This document shows positions 52,740 to 61,900 of a stretch of DNA of 64,000 bases, in pieces; within the stretch, counting starts at the first letter, position 1, and the number at the start of each line of letters is the position of its first letter. The position numbers and the translations under genes are program-made. The stretch spans positions 1 through 64,000 of the forward strand of contig CACZAN010000005.1 of assembly GCA_902779165.1 (NCBI GenBank), written 5' to 3'. Below the pieces are notes generated by a model. That model saw nothing but the letters and a program-made list of their open reading frames with translations, was not told the DNA's origin and searched no databases. Source of the stretch: an uncultured Bacteroidales bacterium. Its GTDB lineage: Bacteria > Bacteroidota > Bacteroidia > Bacteroidales > Bacteroidaceae.

Positions 52740-53475
52740 ATTCAATTTCCAACACCAGAGGTTCCGACGGCGGGTAGGCGGTCTCGCCGTTGTAGATGAT
52801 GTAGGCGGGGAACATCTCTCGCTGGAGGGTATTGCGGTCATAAACCCAGAAGGTGATGGGGGTTTCGGCGTAGGGCAGGGTGAATTCGAAGTCGTTGTAG
52901 ATGCGGAAGCGCCAGAGGGTTTTCTTTCCTACGGTGATGGGCGTGCCCACTCCGCGCAGGCTGATGCCGCTGAATGCGGCGAGGGTCATATCTTTCGTCA
53001 CGGGCTCGCCGTGGACGCTGACGTCGGCATAGACCACCATCTCGTAGGGGTATTTGGTCTCGGACATCACCCATGGCTCCATGACACAGACATCGACGCT
53101 GTCGGTCATTAGCGCAGAAATGGAGGCCGCCACAATGCGCACCCACCCTTCCTGCTCGGCGATGAGGGTATCGTTCTTCAGGCTGACGATGTCCATGTCG
53201 AGGGAAGTCCAGAAACAGGTCTTGTTGGCGATGCTGTCCGGCTCGAAGGTGGGATGCACCACGAAGGTGTCGCCGACCATGACGTACACGGTGTCGGGCG
53301 AGAAGTACATCTTCGCCGGTACCTGAGCCTCGTAATCGGGATCCACCTCAATGAGACCACAGGAGGAAAGGAGAAGGATCAGAAAAAGAACAGACTCTCC
53401 CCCCGCCCTCCCTGTTAGGGAGGAAGCAGTCACTTTTGTGAGTAGCGCTTTCAGTCGTGTATAGAGTCGTTTCAT
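52738..53475 (-). CDS. Small lipoprotein with Ig-like domain
   Basis: The 245-residue product has a leader and lipobox (LLLSSC, cysteine at about 39). The following 200 residues are beta-rich, with VPAKMYFSPDTVYVMVGDTFVVHPTF resembling a bacterial Ig-like (Big) fold. No catalytic residues are seen. The n-region (ASSLTGRAGGES) is encoded by a REP-like arm, as in the neighbouring lipoprotein. It lies between the Fn3 protein and the 836-residue lipoprotein and is likely part of the same surface assembly. Confidence 0.75.
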   Translation of the reverse strand: MKRLYTRLKALLTKVTASSLTGRAGGESVLFLILLLSSCGLIEVDPDYEAQVPAKMYFSPDTVYVMVGDTFVVHPTFEPDSIANKTCFWTSLDMDIVSLKNDTLIAEQEGWVRIVAASISALMTDSVDVCVMEPWVMSETKYPYEMVVYADVSVHGEPVTKDMTLAAFSGISLRGVGTPITVGKKTLWRFRIYNDFEFTLPYAETPITFWVYDRNTLQREMFPAYIIYNGETAYPPSEPLVLEIE

Positions 53476-53554
53476 ATTCTATTCTTATAAGTATGCAAAT
53501 CTTGTCAGGTATTTGCTCCCCTCCCTACTGGGAGGAGGTGGAGGTGGGTCTCTT
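53393..53554. repeat. Paired REP-like element across a second gene junction
   Basis: One arm (53393-53425) lies in the leader of the 245-residue lipoprotein. The other (53517-53554) encodes the last residues, RPTSTSSQ, and the stop codon of the Fn3 protein. Core palindromes are CCCTCCCTGTTAGGGAGG and CCCTCCCTACTGGGAGG. Confidence 0.85.
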
Positions 53555-55909
53555 CACCGTCACCGTGTTGGAATCCTCGCTTTGGCGGCCGTCGGCATAC
53601 TTCACGCGGATGAAGTAGGAAGCCTGCTGACCAGGTTCAAGGAGGTGGTCGCTGAAGGCACGGTCCTCCTTGGCAGCCGACATCAGGAAGCGGGGAGCGT
53701 CGTCGTCCGGACCCTGACGGAAGATGCAGAAGTACCAGCGTCCCTTGTAGGGCGGCTGCTGCGGCATCTCCCAGACGAGGCGCGTCTCCTCCTTGTCGGA
53801 GAGGTACTCGCCATAGAGTTTCAGGGGCAGCGCGAACACGGCATCTCCTTCCCAGCGTACGCTGTAGGCCAGGCTCTTCTCACTGCTGACGCCAGAGTAA
53901 TTGACGCTCTCGATGGCGTAGTCGTAACGTGCCTCGCGGGTGTATTCGGGTTTGTCGAGAAGCGTGAGTTCATAGTCGTAGTCTGCCAGGGAATCGGCGT
54001 TGCACACGCGCAACAGCGTCCATTCCTTGTCGGTGTGCAGCCGACGCCAGACGAGATGGTGGCTGACGAAGTGCTCTGCCGAAGTAATCCATCGCATATG
54101 AATGCCGTCGTCATCGACCCAGGTACTGTCAATGTGAGCCACGGCAGGCGGCATCAATGACGGACGGATGACCTGCAACACGGGGGAGTAGAATCCCTCG
54201 TTGGTGCTGTAGTCTATCGCGCGTACCTTATAATATATATACTTCTGGTTGGCCGTGACGTCCACGGTGTCCACGAAGCGGGTGTCCTGCAGCTTGTCCT
54301 CCGTGGCCAGCACCCAGCGATGCGTGGTATCGTTGGCATAGGCCACTTCGTAGTAATCGATGTCGAGGTCCTCAGGCGCATCCCACTCGAGCGTAATAGT
54401 ACCCTCCAGAGGATTGCCCTGGGCACGGAGATTCTGAGGTACGCCAGGTGCTTTCAGGTCCTCGATGCGCAGCATCTGTGCCATGGAATATCCCACATTG
54501 CCCGCGGTGTCCACGGATGCGACAGCCACCATGCCTGTGGCGATGCCCGTCACATCGAGGACGATGGCGGTATCGATGGGCAACGGGGTCTCCGCCGGTG
54601 TGCTGCCGAGCTTGAACTGCTGGGAAAGGCGCCGCCACTGCTTGCGCGTATCCTTCTCGTGGTAATAGACGAGGTAGCTACCAGTGTAGTCTTCCTCCAG
54701 GGTGTCCTTGCGGAGGTGGAACGTGGCGAAAACACCCTTCGCGAGGTCGGTGCTGTCGCGACGGTCGATTTCGATGAGGGTGACGACGGGCGGCGAAGGC
54801 GGGGTGATGTCGCGCACCCAGACGCGGAAGGGCGTCGTCGGCTCGGTGAGGTCTCCGAAGGCATCGTGCGCCAGCAGGCGGTAGTCATAAAGGCCGGGAC
54901 GAGGCACCTGGTCGGTCATCGTGTAGAGGGTGTCCGGGCGGCCCTGGTCGTTGGGGGACATATCGATGTAGGGTTTGTCGGTAACACGAACCCATGAAGC
55001 CCCTTCCCCGGCCCCTCCCCTGTTAGGGAGGGGAGACTTGGTGTCTCCAGAAGCCCCTTTTCTCCCCTCCCTAACAGGGGAGGGGCCGGGGGAGAGGCTT
55101 CTTCTCTCGATTTCGAAGGAGGAGTATAGCTTGCGGTTCCACGTCAGCTGAACGCTGTTCTCGGCGATGGTGCTGTCTGTGAGGGTAGTGACGAAGGGCT
55201 CTGGTTTGTAGCGCTCGTTCTTCAGTTCCGGGATGTGTCCCGTACGGATGATCATCTGTCCGGTGGTATCTATCTCAGAGGGGCGGACGATGTACTCATA
55301 GGTCTGACCCCGCTTGGCGGTCTTGTCCACCAGACGCATGGCCAGTGCATCCGCCAGGTCGCGCCGCCACTCGGTGGTCAGCACCGCGAGACCGAAGCGC
55401 ATCTGCTGTTCCTGATAAATCTCATAGAGAGAACCCAACGTGCCCGGTGGGTTCTTGGTGGCGGTGGGGCGTGTGCGGTTCTCGTCGTAGAGCAGTCCTG
55501 CCGCCGTCATGGCGAGGGTGTCCGTGGTGGGATAGCGCTGGCGGAACTGCTCCAGGGTGTAGGGGCGCAGGCGGTGAGCCAATGTGTCGGCATCAAAGGG
55601 ACGGTCCTCGCTGTAGCGCAGCACGTCCATACCCACGCGGTTCACATAGCGCCACGTGGCATAGTCCTCCGGTGCCCAACGCAGGACGATGCTGTCGCCG
55701 TAGGTGCGCGAGAGCAGGTGAATCTTCGTATCGACGATGCCCACCTCCATCTGCGTGCTGTCCACAACAACTTCCAAGGAGTCGTTGAACACCGTGCCTT
55801 CGGGCAGGTCGGCAGGAATCTCATCCTGCTCCTCCTGAGCTAACAGCGGTGCGGATGCGAGGAGGAAGAATAAAAGATGAAATATGGTTCGTTTGCTGCG
55901 CATAGGCAT
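53525..55909 (-). CDS. Exported fibronectin type III protein with REP insertion
   Basis: This 794-residue protein has a signal peptide (TIFHLLFFLLASAPLLAQ). After it comes YGDSIVLRWAPEDYATWRYVN, the start of a Bacteroidetes Fn3-containing family, then several Fn3 repeats; PSPPVVTLIEID and GVPQNLRAQGNPLEGTITLEWDAPEDLDIDYYEV are clear examples, about residues 370-580. A stretch of about 35 residues (SLSPGPSPVREGRKG to PNRGGAGEG, about 270-305) is encoded by a paired REP-like element, and the C-terminus is REP-encoded too. It lies 9 bp after the very large gene upstream, so it is in the same operon. The function is unknown. Confidence 0.8.
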   Translation of the reverse strand: MPMRSKRTIFHLLFFLLASAPLLAQEEQDEIPADLPEGTVFNDSLEVVVDSTQMEVGIVDTKIHLLSRTYGDSIVLRWAPEDYATWRYVNRVGMDVLRYSEDRPFDADTLAHRLRPYTLEQFRQRYPTTDTLAMTAAGLLYDENRTRPTATKNPPGTLGSLYEIYQEQQMRFGLAVLTTEWRRDLADALAMRLVDKTAKRGQTYEYIVRPSEIDTTGQMIIRTGHIPELKNERYKPEPFVTTLTDSTIAENSVQLTWNRKLYSSFEIERRSLSPGPSPVREGRKGASGDTKSPLPNRGGAGEGASWVRVTDKPYIDMSPNDQGRPDTLYTMTDQVPRPGLYDYRLLAHDAFGDLTEPTTPFRVWVRDITPPSPPVVTLIEIDRRDSTDLAKGVFATFHLRKDTLEEDYTGSYLVYYHEKDTRKQWRRLSQQFKLGSTPAETPLPIDTAIVLDVTGIATGMVAVASVDTAGNVGYSMAQMLRIEDLKAPGVPQNLRAQGNPLEGTITLEWDAPEDLDIDYYEVAYANDTTHRWVLATEDKLQDTRFVDTVDVTANQKYIYYKVRAIDYSTNEGFYSPVLQVIRPSLMPPAVAHIDSTWVDDDGIHMRWITSAEHFVSHHLVWRRLHTDKEWTLLRVCNADSLADYDYELTLLDKPEYTREARYDYAIESVNYSGVSSEKSLAYSVRWEGDAVFALPLKLYGEYLSDKEETRLVWEMPQQPPYKGRWYFCIFRQGPDDDAPRFLMSAAKEDRAFSDHLLEPGQQASYFIRVKYADGRQSEDSNTVTVKRPTSTSSQ
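54996..55101. repeat. Paired REP-like element inside the Fn3 gene
   Basis: The arms CCCCGGCCCCTCCCCTGTTAGGG and the inverted TAACAGGGGAGGGGCCGGGG are nearly exact complements, ending GAAGCCCC and its complement AGGCTTC. The frame stays open through the 106 bp. Confidence 0.88.
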
Positions 55910-55918
55910 TTTCTGTTT

Positions 55919-58900
55919 TTAGAATTCTTTTTCCACTTTACAACGATCTGACAAGGGTTGTGATACGACATAATTTTTCTCCGTTGTTCCCATGACTTTG
56001 TAGTCAAGTTTGTTACCATGGGACATCGGGAAATAAGTTCCTGTATTGATATCGTAGGCATTCACGCGATAAGCACGTGCTTCGAGTTCCGTGATATTAT
56101 CCACATTGATTACGAGTTTATCCTCGGCATATCCTTTACCGCCATAGAGTCGGTAGAACATCGGATTACCATTCTCTGTCTCAGCACGCCAGTGTTTATC
56201 AGTTTTCCTGTCAACCAGATTAGGCAGCATATTATACATATTACAGAAAAGTCCATTGCCCCAAGTAGCAGTCCAAGCGATGGTGATCTGGTAATATGGC
56301 ATCTCCATTCGTGCGCTGCCACTCTTAGCTGTTATCATACAACCCAGATATTTGTTGTTCCATTTTACAACTTCGTTCACGCCTTTCGTCCAAGCACCAG
56401 ATGAATATCCCCAATTGTATGACCTCTCCAGCTCTTTGCAGGCATTACTTACACGCCCCTGGAAATCGGAAGCTGCGTAGTAGGGGGCACGCAAGTCATC
56501 GAGCAGATTCGCGAGGCGATCTTTGCTATTTTTTGCAGGAGTGAAGGTTGCTATACGGTTGTTAGCACCACGCACATAGTTGTATTTATGGTCATTCAGG
56601 TACGGCAAGGGATAGGGCGTGAGATTCTTGAAGTTATCGTAGGTGTACCAAGACAACTTCTTGATACGATCATGCGTATTCGACACCATTCTGAGACCAT
56701 GCAGTTCCGGTTCCTTCGAGAGGTTGCCATGGTAGTGGCCTCCCTTGTCTGAATAGATAAGTGTCTGGGAGGTCGTGCCATACATCTTGTAGCGATAGCT
56801 ATCCATCTCATAGCCACCGGGGAAAACGAGATTCGACAGATAGCCGATATACCAATACGCATCGGACAGACGATGTAACGTCTTCTCATCCTTAAGCGTT
56901 GCGCCCGTAACCAGACTTTCGTCGGAGCAAAAATATTCAAGCTTTGCCTTAGGTTTTATCTTATCGGCCACCAGTCCGATGAAAGGCTTCTCATATTCCA
57001 TAACAGAGCTCTGCCAGTCAGCCTCATCAACGATATTCAACTTAAGCTTGGCCAGCGTCGTGGTGTCGCTTACGTATTTGTTGTTGACATAATGAGTCTG
57101 GATGTATTCCAGCCAAAGTTGGCCCTTCTGATTCTTTGAGCAGGTAATAGGAGAATTGGAAGCTACATGGCAGGCTGTGTATCCGTCCGATGGCCCTCTG
57201 GGGTCGGCATAGAGAGTTTTGGTGATGATTGCCGTGCGAGTGACGGGATACTGCTCACTCTCTGCCTTCCATCGCCACTGGAACGTACCATTCTGGAATA
57301 CCTTGCCCGAGAGATCATCGGTTAGGGCGATGAGGGGACGCATCACGTCATGTTTGTGAGCGTTAATGTATTCACCGTCATATTTCAATTGGTTGTAATA
57401 CGACGGATAGGCGATAGCCACGTATTCCTGCAGGTCCACGATGTCGCCAATTTCCTCTTCCGGACCCGTCTGGAAGTAGTAGTTCTTGGTCTGAGACCAA
57501 GCTTTGTTTTCGTACTTGTGTGTCTTCTCGTTAAAGGTGACAGGGTTTACAGCTTTTCCATCCACAATTTCCATAGCATACCCCCTCACTGACAGCCGGT
57601 ATTTCTTGTTGGGGTCCAAGTCGCAGATATCCAACACATGCTTCACGCCAGACACGTTGCCCTTGAACTGGATAGTCTTCCCATAGTAGCCGTCGGGCCA
57701 CTTCTCGCTATAGCCGTCGAGCGTATATTTGTAGAGCGTTGCCGAATTAAGATAGAAGACAAAGGTTCGAGTGGCCTGCGCTTCTAACTGACTGCGGCTG
57801 GCCCCGCTCTTCTCTTCGATACGGTCGAGTTCGTTCTCATCCAGCAGACGGAAGTGTTGCCCGATGCCAGCATTGGTTTGCAGAATGGGATTATGGATGT
57901 GTTTGGCGTTGACGTACTTTTTCTCATCGTTCCATCCCTCTCCACCAGTCTCATAACCAATGCAGTCACCGAAAAGTTCGAAGTCATCCAGCGGGTTGCC
58001 GTGGAAGGCCTTGCAGAACGTGCCACACTCGAATTCGTAGGTGCGGTCGATATCCACCAGGCCGTTGAAGAGCGAGAGGTAGCAGCGAGCCTCGCCCGTG
58101 AAGTAGCTGGGCCGGGGACCTTGGAACTTGAAGCAACCGCCAAGACCGGCCTTCAGGATGGTGATGCTGTCGTTGAAGAAGCCGAGGTTCAGCCGCAAGC
58201 CGAGTTCTGCCTCCAAGGAGGCATAGAGCTGACCGTTGCCGTACCAGTCGTGGAAGCCCATATTGCTCTTGAAGTTCGCGCACCACTGCGGGTTCTTGAA
58301 CTTGGTGAGTGCGATGTCGAAGCCTGCAGTTGCACCGAAACTACCGTAGAGGAGTCCAAAGTCGAGGTCGATGTAGCCGTAGGCCGTGGCACCCAACATG
58401 ACGCCGCAACCGGAGGCTGCCTGGTTCAACACCTCTTCCATGGCCTTCTGGCGGGCCATGTCGGCCTCGCTCTTGCTAGCGCTCTGCACACCTTCGCCCA
58501 CGGACTTGCCGTCGAGGAATTTCCTTACTTTATAAGGTATATCCGGCAGCTTGCCGTTGTTCGGCAGTTCGTTGCCGACGCACAGGTAGGCGTTGGCGCC
58601 GATGTTCACACTAACAACGGGAGATTTGAAGTCGATGAGTGTGAAGCGGCAACGCTTCTGCTCACTTTCCGGATTTCCCAAATAGACGTGCCACTTCACA
58701 GGCGAACATTTCTTGCCCTTCTCTTTCATGGTGATGCGGAAGTCCAAGGACACCTCAGCACCCACCTTGACTTCTGCGGGTTTCTTGGCTTTGGTTTCAT
58801 CCCCATCAGTCTCGCCATCATTATCGCCAATCTTATCGTCCAGGCTGCCCTTCACGTCCTTGACCAACTTGTAGCCTTTCTCCTTCAGTTTGTCGAGCTT

Positions 58901-61900
58901 TCCCTGGAATTTATTCGTAATCGCCTGAATGTTATCAGCCAACTCGGAAGCATCTGCTTTGGCATCCACCGTAACATTGAGTGCTAAGTACTGGTCTGTG
59001 TTGTCGTGGTGATAGACGATGGATGCATCGGCGTTCACCATGCCATCGACAGCCTCCATGTGTCCGTTGAAGACAAAGGAGGTTAGGCCACCATCGCCGT
59101 TATTCAGGTTCTTGTCGTAAATACACGTCATCTCGAAGTCGCCCTTCAGCGCACTGTCGCCTGCCGTGGTGCTCAGTCCGATGCCGACGACCACACCTAT
59201 CAGTCCCTTCTCGCGCGTGGCGCCCTTCTCGTCCTGATCGTTGCGACGGCAGTTGAAGTAGAAACCGCCCGTGATGCTCGTAATCTTGATGGGGGTTATC
59301 TCGATACCCACCTTGCTGCCCACTTTGGCTTTCAAGAAACCCCAGGTGTAGGCATTACCCTTGCCGTCGTCGTAGTCGTAGTAAGCGGCACTCGCCTCAA
59401 CAATCAGGAACTCGCCCGGCAGCACGAACTTCACGTTGCCACTGTAGCCCGCATCATCGCCGGTCTCCTGATGCAACGAGCCGTCGAAGGTGCAACCCGC
59501 AAAGGTGGATTTCAGCACGAGGTCATTCAGCTCCACCTTCTTATATTTGATGCTCAGCTTCGAGAGGTCGTCCATGTTCTTCACCTCCGCCTGGATCGTC
59601 AGCTTCGCCTCGGCACTCAAGTCGATGCCCTGCACGATGGCCACCTTGCCGTCCACCACCAGCTTCAGCAGGTCGTTGTTGTACTCCATGTTGAAGCTGT
59701 TCAGCGTCAGCTCGAACGGGCCTAACTTCTTCGGCGGCGATGCCAGTCCCCATGTGCCGCTGCTGATGTACAGGCGATCTTTCTTCACCTCATAGTCCTT
59801 GTTGGAGATCAGGTAGCTCACGTTCACCAGCGTGCCGTTCATCTTCACTTGCTTCACCTGGTCCTTGGCAGCCTTCTGCATCTTCGCCACATCCTCAAAC
59901 TGCGAAGTCCACGCCTTGCAGTTCGCTATGCGGAACTGACTGAACACGATGCCGGGAAGCCGGAAGTCCAGTTTCTTATCCTTGAGCATACCACCGCTGC
60001 CGATATCCAGCACGCCGCCCATCATCAGCTCCACACGTGTCTTCAGCTCACCCTTCTCCGGCACAGCCTCCACCAGCAGGTACGTCTGTTTCTTGTTGAT
60101 GTCCGCCTTCGCCAGGAAGAAGTCGAAATTCAAGTTGTCCACCTGCTGCACCTTGAAGATATAGGCATATTCCTTCCCCGCCTCCTTCGACTTCTCGTCG
60201 ACCTTGGCCAACTTCATCACCTGGCATGAAAAGCCTATGTCGCCCTCCACCACAGGCACACCAAAGCTGCCGCTGAAATGGCAGTCCTTGAAGTCATTCT
60301 GGAGAATGCTCAGACCCACCTGGTCCAGCGAGAACGACCAACCTCCCAGCTCACCCTCGGCCGAGGCTGAGAGGATCTGGTCCGCTGTCAGCGTCAGTGT
60401 GGCACCGCTCTTGTCGAAGAACATATCCGTGGCTGAGATCTTCAGGCGACGGCCCTCAACACCAGCCCCCATACCTTTGTCGTCCACCGAGGGACCGCTA
60501 CTGAACTCCATACTCGTCGGGAACTGCACGGAAATATTCTTAATATAGCAGCCCTCCCAGGCCACTTCGTTTCCGACGATGCCGGCCTTCTTCTTGTCAT
60601 AGTCTTTAGGGAAGGCTCCCATGGCCGGAGAATTACGCTGCGATGCCAAGTCCACTACGATGTCCTGTGCCGTGAAGGTCCAGCCCGGCAGGTCTTCCAC
60701 CTGGAAGGGATCCATCGTCACGCGGTCCACCATGAACTCGTCCCAGCTCTCCACGCTGGCTGCTATGCGCATCTTTGCCGCCTCGTCCGTGGGCATGCCG
60801 TTCACGTCCTTCACCAAGCCCGGAATGGTCATCTCCATATCTACGCCGAAGATCTCCAGCTTGTTATCCTTCCATGCCACATAGCAGCCGTCGGTCGGCT
60901 GAAGCAGGTTCTGCGGAGCCTTGAAAGTCATCTTGTATGTCGTGTTCGGATCCTTGATGGTGAAGTCAGAGAGCAGCGCCAGCGTGCCGGCTTCCGGCAG
61001 CAGGCTGTTCGGAGAGATACACACGCGCGGACAGCCTAATACGAGGATGTCGTTCTCCAGATAGTCGCTCTCCGGCAGCACGAACTCGCCGATGATGTTC
61101 ATCGTCGCGTGGTCCGGAGCAAACTTCATGCCCGCAATCTGGATATCCACAGGAGAGGAGTTGATGTCCTTCGGCAGTGCCAGAGGCATATACAGACGAT
61201 CCACGCTGCCCTTGCGGGCCAGATCGAGCAGGTTCTTGCCCACCTTGACGTAGCCGTAGTATTTCTTCAGGTCGATCTTCTTCGCCAGGTCACGGGCTGC
61301 ATCCACATTGGCTCCCTGCAGGTACTGCGCATTCGCAATCTTACCGTCGCCAATCAGGTTGTCGATGCCCCAGTCACTGAACAGCTTATCCACACAACCA
61401 ATGTCGCTACCCGCATCGTTGGAATAGCTCTCGCACACGCCTTCATAGACGCGGTTATCAGTATTGATCTTCAGCCCCTTGAACTGCACGCACACCATGA
61501 TGGGGAAGCCCAGGGGGCTCCATTCCACACGTCCCTTGCCATCGAAACCCTCTGCTGCGGTGCCCTTGATCTCGTCGATGGTCAGCTTGTACTGCCCTAT
61601 ATCGACAACCTTGTCCCTCAGTCCACTTGCAGCATCGTAGGTCGGCTTGAGGTTATCGATGGTGATCTGGCTGGAACACTGGAAGTATTTCTTCGCCAGA
61701 TGCTCCGCCATCGCCAGATCCATCACGTTGATGGTGTCGGTGGAGAACGCCACTTGGTCGCCGTTGACGCACTTGGGTTCCACACGCAGAACGACGTAGT
61801 CACCGAGATTCACAACCTGCTCGATGTCTTCCCACGGAATGGTCACGCTATAGTCCTCATCTTCTTTTACCTCCTTGCTGAAGACGGGCTCCATAGCCAG

